From: Mariniflexile sp. TRM1-10
Lineage (GTDB): Bacteria; Bacteroidota; Bacteroidia; Flavobacteriales; Flavobacteriaceae
Direction of reading: 5' to 3'
Assembly: GCF_003425985.1 (NCBI RefSeq)
Contig: NZ_CP022985.1
Location: 2,145,501 to 2,209,500 of the forward strand
Length of the DNA: 64,000 nt
Positions 9,501 to 16,800 of this stretch are shown here, in pieces; within the stretch, counting starts at the first letter, position 1; each line of letters starts with the position of its first letter. Under the pieces are notes generated by a model that worked only from the letters and a program-made list of their open reading frames with translations, was not told where the DNA came from and ran no database searches. The position numbers and the translations under genes are program-made.

Positions 9501-10008
9501 TTAGTTTTTCAACCGGATAATCGCCAGAAATATTAATGTTAAGAATGGGCATTTCTTCAGACATGCTCAACTCGAACACATTAGGTTCTACTTTCGCACC
9601 GTTGAATGTTGGCCAATCTTCGCCCGAAGTTTCAGAATCTATTTCGTCTTTAACTTTTTGTTTTGCTTGATCTACGGTAATATCTTCATCAAACTCAACA
9701 ACTATCATTGAATAATCTTCTTGGGATGATGAGGTAATTTCTACCACATTACTTACTGTTTTAAGTTTGTCTTCAAGCGGATCGGTAATTAGTTTTTCAA
9801 TATCTTCGGCGGTATTTCCGAAAAACGGCGTGCTTATATAAATTTTAGTTTCTTTAATTTCTGGGAAACTTTCTCGGGGCATTTTAAAATATGCTGAACT
9901 ACCTAAAAAGAAAATCATAGCCATCATCATATAAATGGTGGTCTTATTATGTATCGCCCACGATGATAGTTTGAATTCTTTATCGACTTGTTTTTGTTGT
10001 TTCGTCAT
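6505..10008 (-). CDS. RND-family efflux pump, inner-membrane permease
   Basis: 1167 residues, somewhat longer than AcrB (about 1050). Two repeats each carry large periplasmic loops and TM bundles, and an N-terminal TM anchor (about 18-38) is present. The extra length sits between the halves, where two added hydrophobic stretches (about residues 510-555) replace the usual short linker. TM4 has GMLVDNGIVVVENVYR and TM10 has SLAGIVVNNGVVLLDYAQ. The Asp/Lys pair that relays protons in AcrB therefore reads Asn/Asn here, while the neighbouring Asp407 equivalent is kept. It is last in the operon tetR-tolC-fhb-MFP-RND and should form the tripartite pump. The substrate is unknown. Confidence 0.92.
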   Translation of the reverse strand: MTKQQKQVDKEFKLSSWAIHNKTTIYMMMAMIFFLGSSAYFKMPRESFPEIKETKIYISTPFFGNTAEDIEKLITDPLEDKLKTVSNVVEITSSSQEDYSMIVVEFDEDITVDQAKQKVKDEIDSETSGEDWPTFNGAKVEPNVFELSMSEEMPILNINISGDYPVEKLKEFGEYLQDEIENLIEIKKVDIRGAQEKEVEVAVDIYKMMASQVSFDDVISAINSGNMTMSAGNFIASGQRRTIRILGEIEDPNDLKNFVVKSENNNPIYLKDIANISFKEKDKTTYAREFGDPVVMLDVKKRSGKNMVEAAEKIELIRKDAIENVFPKNLKVTIANDQSSKTIGQVDDLVNNIIFGIILVVTVLMFFLGFKNALFVGFAIPMSMFMSLMILNLLGYTMNTMILFGLIMGLGMLVDNGIVVVENVYRLMDEEGMSRKEAAKKGISEIAYPIIISTATTVAAFIPLGLWPGLMGQFMIYFPITLSVVLGSSLFVAIFFNSVLVSQFMTTEDKDMPLKRIIYITATISIIGFIILIIGGDYRALGSLMIFTAIMLWVYRLILRKMANRFQNKSLVKLENFYEKSLKSALKGKRPYFISIGTVILLIISFVVFGISLGTQRTKVEFFPDNKPNQIIVYIEYPEGTDIEKTNTITKEIEKKVYRVLNEDMYRKGDYNFMVESAVSQVGEGAGNPQTDGGSAAEMPHKGKITASMREYKFREGEDSELMRQKVQEALVGIYPGVLISVEKDQNGPPAGAPINIELEGDDYSELINTAEKMRDFINSRSIAGIDELKIDVNKDKPAMQVVVDREKAGELGVSASQVGQQLRNAIFGAKAGVYKEDGDDYDIYVRFNEENRYNSSAIFNQKITFRDMASGQIKEVPVSAVAKQSNTSGFSAIKHRDVRRVVTVYSALAPGYTDAGAVVSQVQHAMKEFKELPKNIKIDYTGQIEEQNKQMAFLMGAFFTGLFLIFLILIFQFNSFSKPAIIMLAIFLSLIGVFSGIVITGSAFVIMMTMMGIISLAGIVVNNGVVLLDYAQLLIDRKKYDRGLDEEEYLDKEDLYNSIVQAGKARLRPVLLTAITTILGLIPLAIGLNINFYTLFSEFNPHIYFGGDNVIFWGPLAWTVIYGLFVATFLTLIVVPVLFFLAMQLKMWIRSKTSSEPIIQEPEIID

Positions 10009-10184
10009 GATTATTGGTCGTTAATATTTAGTCGTTAGACTTTAGACGTTAGTATTTATTTTGAGGTATTTTTGAAGACTTGTAATCCTTTATGGGGTGC
10101 TTCAAGTTTTTCTCTTAATTCTATTTCTTGTTCAATTATAACTTTTAAACTTCAGTCTTCTGACATCGCTCTTCTGTCATCTCT
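10009..10184. other. gap between MFP and RND genes with a possible coding relic
   Basis: The first 50 bases hold imperfect repeats of GTCGTTAGACTTTAGACGTTAG type. On the minus strand, 10060-10150 reads as a short open stretch (VIIEQEIELREKL, then HKGLQVFKNTSK and a stop) with no start codon. It may be the tail of a lost gene, but I do not recognise it. Confidence 0.3.
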
Positions 10185-11360
10185 CTAAAGATTATTGATT
10201 ACTTTAACAGTTTGACCGTCATTAACACTTCTGGCACCTTCTTCAATAATTTCGGCATTGTTTTCTAGTCCTTTGGTCACTTCTATGACATCACCTTGTG
10301 CCTTTCCTGTTTCGATAATGACGCGTTTGGCATTTCCTTCATTATCGGCATTTTTATTTTCAATAATGTATATGTATTGCTCGCCATCGGCATTTTCTGA
10401 AATGATACTTTGAGGAATTAAAATGGCATTTTCGTTTGTGTAATCGTTAATTTTAAGTTTTGCGGTTAAGTTTGGTTTAATGCTTTTGTCTTTATTAGGA
10501 ACCGCAACTTCTATTTTAAAGGTTCTGTTAGCTGGGTTTATAAAATTACCCGCTTGCCTAATTTTAGCATCGATGGATTTTCCTAAAATTGGAAACTCTA
10601 CTTTTACAGCTTTATTAGCAGTTATGCTAGAAATATAATTTTCCGGAACGTCGGTTTCAATATACATATCTTCTAAATTAACAATACGCATTAATTGCGA
10701 TTGCCCCGGCGCTACGACACTGCCTTGGTCTGTAATAACATCATCAATAACACCTGTAAACGGTGCTCTAACTGAGGTTTTTGCAAGTTGGCTTTTTAAC
10801 TGGCTTACGGCACGTTGTTGTGCTTCATAACTAGATTTAGCTTGCAGATATTGGATTTCGCTACCTATTTTTTGGTTCCACAAACGTTCTTGACGCTCGA
10901 AGGTTGTTTTGGCTAAATCAGCTTGAATTTGTAATTGTGCCACTTGTTGGCTTAAACCACCGTCATCAATGGTTGCAAGTAATTGCCCTTTGGTAACGTT
11001 TTGTCCTTCTTTTACATACACGCGTGTTAAGGTGCCTGCCATTTCAGGATAAATAACAAGGTTTTGTTTGGTTTTAACATTACCTTGTAGTTCTAAAAAG
11101 TGGTCGAATTTCTCAGATTTTGCCATTACTGTAGTCACCAATGGTAATCTTTTAACGGTATCCAATTCAGAAATTCTATTGTTAATGAGGCTTAACTGTG
11201 CGGCATATTCTTGTTGTTTAGCATCAATTTCCTCACGTTTTTGTTTTAATGCCTCTAAGTTATTTGAAGCAATTAGGTCTTCTAAAGATTTGCTTTTTTT
11301 TTCACCACTGCAGGCAGTTAAAAGAAGCGTAACGATTAATATGGCGGATATATTTTTCAT
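10185..11360 (-). CDS. RND efflux periplasmic adaptor (membrane fusion protein)
   Basis: 391-residue lipoprotein with a signal peptide ending in the lipobox LLTAC (Cys17). A coiled-coil region (about 30-60 and 140-180) flanks a lipoyl half-motif (YVKEGQNVTKGQLLATIDDGG) and its partner (SVRAPFTGVIDDVITDQGSVV). A beta-barrel and membrane-proximal domain follow. It links the RND permease at 6505 to the TolC-like channel at 11947. Confidence 0.93.
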   Translation of the reverse strand: MKNISAILIVTLLLTACSGEKKSKSLEDLIASNNLEALKQKREEIDAKQQEYAAQLSLINNRISELDTVKRLPLVTTVMAKSEKFDHFLELQGNVKTKQNLVIYPEMAGTLTRVYVKEGQNVTKGQLLATIDDGGLSQQVAQLQIQADLAKTTFERQERLWNQKIGSEIQYLQAKSSYEAQQRAVSQLKSQLAKTSVRAPFTGVIDDVITDQGSVVAPGQSQLMRIVNLEDMYIETDVPENYISSITANKAVKVEFPILGKSIDAKIRQAGNFINPANRTFKIEVAVPNKDKSIKPNLTAKLKINDYTNENAILIPQSIISENADGEQYIYIIENKNADNEGNAKRVIIETGKAQGDVIEVTKGLENNAEIIEEGARSVNDGQTVKVINNL

Positions 11361-11368
11361 TTTTTGAA

Positions 11369-11420
11369 TGGAGTTTATGAGTTTATTATTTTGAGTTTAT
11401 GAGTTTATTTGTTTATGAGT
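11369..11420. repeat. GAGTTTATx micro-repeats next to the four-helix-bundle gene
   Basis: At least four close copies of TGAGTTTATT / ATGAGTTTAT in a row. Related ATAAACTCATAA / AAACTAATAAAC sequence lies on the other side of the small gene (11787-11945), so that gene is framed by low-complexity repeats of similar composition. Confidence 0.7.
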
Positions 11421-11783
11421 TTATTGGCTGAGTTGGGATTTATGCAAACCATCTAGCATTGCTGTTATTTCTGTAATGTTTTCTCGAATTTGAGTATAAT
11501 TTTCGTTTGAAGTATATTCAAGGTCGTTTGATAGAATAAGCTGATTTAACAATTCTAAAGCAGATCCAAAAGCAATTTCCGTAAATGGTGCTTTATCTTT
11601 ATTGGTATGTCTTCCAGAGCCTTCAGCTATATTTGATGCCATGGAAATAGCACATCTCCTCATTTGGCTTGTTAAACCAAAACGCTCGTCATCTGGAAAT
11701 AACTTTGTTGTTTTATATATTGAAACAGACAAGGTTCTTGATTTTTGCCATACGATTAATTTTTCGAAAGAGAATTGCTTCAT
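11421..11783 (-). CDS. four-helix-bundle protein (23S rRNA intervening-sequence protein family)
   Basis: 120 residues with the family signatures FEKLIVWQKSRTLSVSIYK, LTSQMRRCAISMASNIAEGSGR and a helical C-terminus. This all-helical family was first seen in 23S rRNA intervening sequences, and relatives act as accessory proteins of diversity-generating retroelements. The molecular function is unknown. Here it interrupts an RND efflux operon and is flanked by low-complexity repeats on both sides, which suggests it arrived as an insert. There is no reverse transcriptase or rRNA nearby. Confidence 0.88.
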   Translation of the reverse strand: MKQFSFEKLIVWQKSRTLSVSIYKTTKLFPDDERFGLTSQMRRCAISMASNIAEGSGRHTNKDKAPFTEIAFGSALELLNQLILSNDLEYTSNENYTQIRENITEITAMLDGLHKSQLSQ

Positions 11784-11786
11784 ATT

Positions 11787-11945
11787 TTTAAAATTTAGGT
11801 TATTAGTTTATGTGTTTATAAGGTGTGAGGTTTATTGTTTGAATTTTAACCGTTTATTAGTTCTAAGCTTAATTATTTATGATAAACTCATAACCATTTA
11901 TAAACTAATAAACCCATAAACCTTTTCTATAACCTCTTTTCATAA
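11787..11945. repeat. TTTATxAxTTTAT-type repeats upstream of the four-helix-bundle gene
   Basis: Multiple degenerate copies of AAACTCATAA, AACTAATAAACC and their complements (for example TTATTAGTTTATGTGTTTAT). They mirror the repeats at 11369-11420. No coding potential. Confidence 0.6.
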
Positions 11946-11946
11946 A

Positions 11947-13287
11947 CTAATCAACTTTATTCAATATAGTTTCTAGCTCTGCTTTTTTGTTTATCACATC
12001 TAGCATGGCTTGTAAAAATTCTTGTTGTGCTGTATATAACTGCGTTTGTGCCTGTCTTAAATCGAAACTGGAAGCAATACCTTCAAAAAACTTGGTTTGG
12101 TTTTTTTGTTCAATGCGTTCAGCAAGATTTAAGTTTAGTTTTTTGTTATCGTAATCTTCAATGGCAAATTGATAATCGCTTTTTGCAGCAGCCGTTTGAA
12201 GTTGTAGTTTTTGTTCGGTTTCAATTAAATCGTCTTTCGCTTTTTCAAGATTTATTTTAGCACGTTGTGTAGCGGCACTTCTTCCTAAGGAACTGAAAAT
12301 AGGAATGTTTAAGTTAACGCCAAACAACGACGAACCAAACCACTTTTGGTCCTTGCTTGTAAAATTGAATTCATCGCTAAAAGCCGAATAACCACCGTTT
12401 ATAAATGCGTTTAAAGTTGGTAGCGCTTTGCTTTTTTCCAATTTTAGCAATAACGCTTTCGCTTTTTTATCGTTTTCGGCTATTTGGTAGTCTATGGCTT
12501 CTTCTAAATTTAAATCAGCATCAACCAATTCTAAAGATATATTTTGAACCGTTAAACTTTCAAGGTTATCTGTTAATACTGTAGGGTTATAAACATCTAG
12601 ACCTAAAGTGATGTTAAGCATTTGATAAGCCAATGTTTTTAATCGAACGGTGTTTTTTAACGAACTGTTTACACCCGATAATGTTATTTGAAGTTGCTCT
12701 ACACTTTCTTCTTCTTCCAAACCATTTTCAAACATTTTTGATAAATCGTATAGATTTTTTTCAAGAATGGCTTTGTTTTTTTCAAGAATGGCAACACTTT
12801 CTTCGGCAAGTAACACATTGCCGTAAGCGTTTATCACTGCCTTTCTAACTTCTAAATCGGTTTTGGTTTTAGCGTTTTTTGATATTTCTAAAAATACTTT
12901 GGCCGATTGTAAACCAACCAAGTAAGAGCCATCAAAAATTTTCTGGTTTAGTGTTGCCATGGCATTTACGCTTTGTTTGGTGCCAAAAGTAACTTCTTCA
13001 AATTCACCAGGATTACCACCAAAAAATTCTGCGGGAATTAAAGATACCTGTTGTTTTAAAAAGTTTTGATACCCAATTTCGGCTGAGATTTGTGGCAAAC
13101 CTGTAGCTGTCGTTTCCCATTTTTGCTGTCTGGCAGCTTCAATATCGCGTGTGGCATTTTTTGCTGTTCTGTTGTTCTGCAATGCAAAATCTATAGCTTG
13201 CTCTAAGCTGAGACTTTGCGGGTTTTCTTGAGAAAATCCTTTGATTGTAAGGAGTAAGCTAAAGACTAAAATTAGTACGTGCTTCAT
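11947..13287 (-). CDS. TolC-family outer-membrane efflux channel
   Basis: 446 residues with a Sec signal peptide ending near GFSQ (residue 20). Two OEP repeats follow with the usual pattern (LSLEQAIDFALQNN, GNVLLAEESVAILEKN, then LNLEEAIDYQIAENDKK and SSFDLRQAQTQLYTAQQ), rich in long helices. It is the outer-membrane exit duct of the tripartite pump encoded downstream and starts four bases after tetR. Confidence 0.93.
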   Translation of the reverse strand: MKHVLILVFSLLLTIKGFSQENPQSLSLEQAIDFALQNNRTAKNATRDIEAARQQKWETTATGLPQISAEIGYQNFLKQQVSLIPAEFFGGNPGEFEEVTFGTKQSVNAMATLNQKIFDGSYLVGLQSAKVFLEISKNAKTKTDLEVRKAVINAYGNVLLAEESVAILEKNKAILEKNLYDLSKMFENGLEEEESVEQLQITLSGVNSSLKNTVRLKTLAYQMLNITLGLDVYNPTVLTDNLESLTVQNISLELVDADLNLEEAIDYQIAENDKKAKALLLKLEKSKALPTLNAFINGGYSAFSDEFNFTSKDQKWFGSSLFGVNLNIPIFSSLGRSAATQRAKINLEKAKDDLIETEQKLQLQTAAAKSDYQFAIEDYDNKKLNLNLAERIEQKNQTKFFEGIASSFDLRQAQTQLYTAQQEFLQAMLDVINKKAELETILNKVD

Positions 13288-13290
13288 ATT

Positions 13291-13926
13291 TTATGATTGA
13301 TTGTTATTTAAGTATTGGGTTAAATGTTCAAGTCCTTTTGGGGTGCAAATGCCTCTTAAATGATATTCAATATAATTGTTCATCAAATCGTGCATAGAAA
13401 AATTATTTAAAGGAAACAGGTCTTTATCTTTTAAAGCCATCATGCACACAAAATATATTTTAGATACAAATTCGGTGTTTATGGTGTCTCTGTAGAGTCC
13501 TGTTTTTATACCAAGTTCTAGGTTGTGGGTTACACAATCATCCATTACGCAAACTTGTTTGGACTTTAACGATTCGTAAATTTTTGGATAATATTTTTGA
13601 AGTTGGTATTGTGGTGATGATTTTTCGTCTTTTAGATGCTTCATCAAAAAATGCTTTATCTCATAAATTTCTTCGATAGGGTTGTTCTCTTGAGCTACTA
13701 TTTCTTCAATTCCTTTCGAAATAAAATGAAACATGTATAATGTAGCCTCTTCTACGAGTACGTTTTTATTTTCAAAATATTGGTAAATGGTTTTTTTAGA
13801 CATGCCAAGGGCATTGGCAATATCGTCCATGGTGACACTCTTAAACCCATAGGTTAAGAATAAATCGACTGCTGTTTTTAAAATATCTTCTTTCAAATGG
13901 TGATACTTATTTTTTTTAAAGGACAT
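13291..13926 (-). CDS. TetR-family transcriptional regulator of the efflux operon
   Basis: 211 residues. The N-terminal TetR DNA-binding helix-turn-helix is clear (ILKTAVDLFLTYGFKSVTMD, then ALGMSKKTIYQYFENKN); the C-terminal ligand/dimer domain is divergent. It is first in the efflux operon, directly ahead of tolC, so it probably represses its own operon. A 28-bp palindrome covers its promoter (13992-14030). The inducing ligand cannot be predicted. Confidence 0.93.
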   Translation of the reverse strand: MSFKKNKYHHLKEDILKTAVDLFLTYGFKSVTMDDIANALGMSKKTIYQYFENKNVLVEEATLYMFHFISKGIEEIVAQENNPIEEIYEIKHFLMKHLKDEKSSPQYQLQKYYPKIYESLKSKQVCVMDDCVTHNLELGIKTGLYRDTINTEFVSKIYFVCMMALKDKDLFPLNNFSMHDLMNNYIEYHLRGICTPKGLEHLTQYLNNNQS

Positions 13927-13991
13927 TTGGTATCGCTTATAGTCCTAGTTTTTTTGTTGTTGATAGTATGGCGATTTCATAATTCGAGGCA

Positions 13992-14030
13992 AATGTACAA
14001 TAGGAAACTTTAAAAACAATAAAAGTTTCC
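13992..14030 (-). promoter_or_regulatory. tetR-efflux promoter with overlapping palindromic operator
   Basis: The minus strand has -7 box TACATTTG (13992-13999) and -33 TTG (14017-14019) with a 17-base gap. A palindrome GGAAACTTT-N10-AAAGTTTCC spans 14003-14030 with its centre on the -33 element. This is the expected place for autorepression by the adjacent TetR protein. Confidence 0.6.
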
Positions 14031-14066
14031 AAAGTTTTAACAATTTTTTAATATTGATTAAAGTTG

Positions 14067-14098
14067 TTGGATTAGTGATGGCAATTGCATTATTTTTG
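14067..14098 (+). promoter_or_regulatory. promoter of the polyprenyl synthetase gene
   Basis: TTG at 14067-14069 and TATTTTTG at 14091-14098, separated by 21 bases. The ATG follows four bases later, so the transcript would be leaderless. Confidence 0.45.
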
Positions 14099-14102
14099 TT
14101 TG

Positions 14103-15077
14103 ATGCAAAACGTACAATTTTATCAAGACGCATTTACTTCGCATTTAGAAGGGTTTACCCAAGACCGTGAACCGCTGTCTTTATATAGTCCTATAAACTA
14201 TATTCTGCAATTAGGAGGTAAACGCCTGCGCCCGGTTTTAACTTTAATGACTGCTGAAATTTTTAATGCCGATTATAAAATAGCACTCGATGCCGCTTTA
14301 AGTATTGAAGTGTTTCATAATTTTTCGTTGGTACATGACGATATCATGGATGATGCGCCTTTGCGACGTGGGTATCAAACGGTACATGAAAAATGGGATG
14401 TGAATACGGGCATCCTTTCGGGAGATGCGATGTTAATTATGGCGTATCAATTATTTGAGAATTATGAACCTGTCACTTTTCAAGCATTGGCTAAGTTGTT
14501 TAGTAAAACGGCATTGGAAGTTTGTGAAGGTCAGCAGTATGATGTAGATTTTGAAACGCGTGATGATGTTACTATTGGCGAATATTTAAAAATGATTGAA
14601 TATAAAACAGCTGTTTTGGTTGGTGCTGCCATGAAAATGGGAGCTATTGTAGCCAATGCATCCTTAGAAGATCAACATAGTATTTATGAATTTGGTAAAA
14701 ATTTGGGTATTGCGTTCCAACTACAAGATGATTATTTAGATGTCTTTGGCGATCCAAAAACTTTTGGAAAACAAGTAGGTGGCGATATTATTGAAAATAA
14801 AAAAACCTATTTGTACCTAAAGGCATTGGAATTTTCAAACGAAACGGATAGGTTTGAATTAACCCAATTATTTTCGTCAAACCCAGAAGACCTTTCAGCT
14901 AAAATAAATACTGCGAAACAAATTTTTGTATCCTCTGGTTCTGCCGAAGCTACAAAAAATGCCATTCAAGAATATACCCATAAAGCATTTAATGTTTTAA
15001 GTACTATTAATATTTCCGATGACAAAAAAGCGCTGCTAAAAGACTTTGGAAACAACCTTATGAATAGAAACGTTTAA
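14103..15077 (+). CDS. polyprenyl diphosphate synthase (trans-isoprenyl transferase)
   Basis: 324 residues. It elongates isoprenyl diphosphates, probably for menaquinone side chains or lipid carriers. Both aspartate-rich motifs are present: DDIMDDAPLRRG (first, DDxxD) and DDYLDVFGDPKTFGKQ (second), with the upstream LGGKRLRP substrate motif. I prefer ATG 14103 to an upstream in-frame TTG at 14085 because a TAnnTTTG box ends four bases before it. The final chain length cannot be read from sequence alone. It overlaps the following gene by one base (TAATG). Confidence 0.92.
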   Translation: MQNVQFYQDAFTSHLEGFTQDREPLSLYSPINYILQLGGKRLRPVLTLMTAEIFNADYKIALDAALSIEVFHNFSLVHDDIMDDAPLRRGYQTVHEKWDVNTGILSGDAMLIMAYQLFENYEPVTFQALAKLFSKTALEVCEGQQYDVDFETRDDVTIGEYLKMIEYKTAVLVGAAMKMGAIVANASLEDQHSIYEFGKNLGIAFQLQDDYLDVFGDPKTFGKQVGGDIIENKKTYLYLKALEFSNETDRFELTQLFSSNPEDLSAKINTAKQIFVSSGSAEATKNAIQEYTHKAFNVLSTINISDDKKALLKDFGNNLMNRNV

Positions 15078-15427
15078 TGAGTTTACCATCAACATTCGAG
15101 GATTTAGTTGAAGAAGCAAATAAGCTGGATTTGTATAAAAATTTAGTACGCCAACTGAATAAGGATTTTTTATTGGCTAATATCAATTTAGATTTTCATG
15201 AAGATGTTTTGCCTACCAGTTTAAAATTGTTACTTCACGAAACAATTTATAAACTTATCCAGGAAAAATTTACCGAATATTTAAACCTGCTTTATATTAT
15301 TGATGTTTCAGAAAAGCGAATAAAAGCTTTAAATGGCGAAGACATTCTCAAGCTATCTGAAGATGTCATGTTTTTAATTCTGCAACGTGAATGGCAAAAA
15401 GTGTGGTTTAGAAATAAGTACAAATAA
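15077..15427 (+). CDS. conserved small helical protein
   Basis: 116 residues, no signal peptide or TM segment, predominantly helical and charged. It starts on the last base of the polyprenyl synthase stop codon, so the two are translationally coupled. No recognised domain. A link with isoprenoid synthesis rests on position only. Confidence 0.7.
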   Translation: MSLPSTFEDLVEEANKLDLYKNLVRQLNKDFLLANINLDFHEDVLPTSLKLLLHETIYKLIQEKFTEYLNLLYIIDVSEKRIKALNGEDILKLSEDVMFLILQREWQKVWFRNKYK

Positions 15428-15435
15428 ATTAAATA

Positions 15436-15474
15436 AGATAAATTTGTCCTATTTAAAAATATATCTTATATTTG
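15436..15474 (+). promoter_or_regulatory. rrf2 promoter with degenerate GGATA-type box
   Basis: -33 TTG at 15444-15446 and -7 TATATTTG at 15467-15474, 20 bases apart. The sequence AGATAAATTTGTCC (15436-15449) covers the -33 element and differs at three positions from the GGATAAAATTATCC palindrome before ric. This is consistent with autoregulation. Confidence 0.5.
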
Positions 15475-15494
15475 TATCAAATTAAGTAATTATT

Positions 15495-15929
15495 ATGTTT
15501 TCAAAAGCTTGTGAGTATGGTATTAAAGCGTCTATTTTCATTGCGATAAATTCGTATGAAGGTAAACGTGTAAGCCCAAAAGAAATAGCTGAAGAAATCA
15601 ATTCTCCGCAAGCATTTACGGCAAAAATTTTGCAGGCATTGGTAAGGCATAAAGTTATTAATTCAGTAAAAGGCGCTTATGGCGGTTTTGAGGTTGATAA
15701 AAATGAGCTTAAATACATTAAGCTTTCGCAAATTGTAAAGGCCATTGATGGCGATAACATTTATAACGGATGTGGTTTGGGTTTAGAAAAGTGCGATGAA
15801 AACCATCCCTGTCCAGTGCATGATAAGTTTAAGGGCGTTAGGGATGAACTAAAACAAATGTTAGAGAACACCAGTTTGGAAGAACTTGCCCTGAACATAA
15901 AATCGGGCGCGTCTTTTTTAAAGGCTTAA
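15495..15929 (+). CDS. Rrf2-family regulator, NsrR-like (NO or Fe-S sensing)
   Basis: 144 residues. An N-terminal winged helix (SKACEYGIKASIFIAINS, SPKEIAEEINSPQAFTAKIL) is followed by the wing GAYGGF and the Fe-S cysteine cluster Cys93, Cys100 and Cys106. In NsrR and IscR these three cysteines hold an iron-sulfur cluster that reacts with NO or reports cluster status. Its gene precedes ric (Fe-S repair) and lies near nirK, and matching palindromes occur before ric and nirK. I infer an NO-responsive repressor. An IscR-like role is the alternative. Confidence 0.85.
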   Translation: MFSKACEYGIKASIFIAINSYEGKRVSPKEIAEEINSPQAFTAKILQALVRHKVINSVKGAYGGFEVDKNELKYIKLSQIVKAIDGDNIYNGCGLGLEKCDENHPCPVHDKFKGVRDELKQMLENTSLEELALNIKSGASFLKA

Positions 15930-15948
15930 AAAAATTTGAATATAAATA

Positions 15949-15962
15949 GGATAAAATTATCC
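15949..15962 (+). promoter_or_regulatory. palindrome upstream of ric, candidate Rrf2 operator
   Basis: GGATAA-AA-TTATCC has perfect 6-bp arms and lies 12 bases before the ric start. A 13-of-14 match occurs just downstream of the nirK -7 box (22627-22640). Confidence 0.55.
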
Positions 15963-15974
15963 GAAATAAATAAC

Positions 15975-16709
15975 ATGATGGAAACAATAAGTAAAAACAC
16001 CCAAAAACAAATAGGGCACTTTGTTGCCGAAGATTTTAGAACCGCAGCGGTATTTACAAAATATAAAATTGATTTTTGTTGCAATGGCAACAGAACCATT
16101 GAAGAGGCCTGCACTAAAAAAGGCATAGACAGTAATATGCTAATTGATGAACTTGAAACCGTTTTGAGCTCTAAAACAGACCAAACGATTGATTATAAAT
16201 CATGGCCTTTAGATTTATTGGCAGAATATATTGAGAAAAAGCATCACCGCTATGTGGAAGAAAAAATCCCCATTTTGCGTCAGTTTTTAGATAAATTGTG
16301 TAACGTTCATGGCGAAAGACATCCAGAATTGTTTGAAATTAATAAACTTTTTACAGCTTCAGCAGGTGAATTGACAGCTCACATGAGAAAAGAAGAATTG
16401 GTTCTTTTTCCTTTTGTGAAAAGAATGGTGAACGCAAAATTGGGACATACTACCATACAGCCGCCACCATTTGGAACAGTTGAGAACCCAATAGCTATGA
16501 TGATGCAAGAGCACGATAATGAAGGGGTACGCTTTAGACAAATTGCTGAGTTGACAAATAACTACACGCCACCTGCCGATGGTTGTAATACCTACATAGT
16601 TACCTTTGCCATGTTAAACGAGTTTGAACAGGATTTACATTTACACATTCATTTAGAGAATAATATTCTATTCCCCGAAGCTATTAAATTAGAACAACAA
16701 TTTGGTTAA
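15975..16709 (+). CDS. ric: iron-sulfur cluster repair di-iron protein (Ric/ScdA/YtfE)
   Basis: 244 residues. An N-terminal DUF542 domain with Cys35-Cys36 (FTKYKIDFCCNGNRTI) is followed by a hemerythrin-like domain with the metal-binding histidines (KKHHRYVEEK, HGERHPEL, AHMRKEELVLFPFV, QEHDNEGVRF, HLHIHLENNILFPE). Ric proteins restore Fe-S clusters damaged by NO or oxidants. I chose the ATG at 15975 (an in-frame TTG at 15936 lies before a plausible operator). It is co-oriented with the Rrf2 regulator 45 bases upstream. A strong terminator follows. Confidence 0.94.
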   Translation: MMETISKNTQKQIGHFVAEDFRTAAVFTKYKIDFCCNGNRTIEEACTKKGIDSNMLIDELETVLSSKTDQTIDYKSWPLDLLAEYIEKKHHRYVEEKIPILRQFLDKLCNVHGERHPELFEINKLFTASAGELTAHMRKEELVLFPFVKRMVNAKLGHTTIQPPPFGTVENPIAMMMQEHDNEGVRFRQIAELTNNYTPPADGCNTYIVTFAMLNEFEQDLHLHIHLENNILFPEAIKLEQQFG

Positions 16710-16726
16710 TAGCAATAGCTTCAATT

Positions 16727-16767
16727 AAAAAATCCAGAAAGACTTTTTGATTTTCTGGATTTTCTAT
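16727..16767 (+). terminator. terminator after ric
   Basis: AAATCCAGAAA and TTTCTGGATTT form an 11-bp stem around GACTTTTTGAT, followed by TCTATGTTT. Confidence 0.7.
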
Positions 16768-16800
16768 GTTTATTGGTACATCACTTAAAGATAATTTGTA

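Noticed and set aside
10060..10150. Small protein gene between MFP and RND genes
   Set aside because: An in-frame stop precedes it and no start codon is present; noted only as a possible relic.
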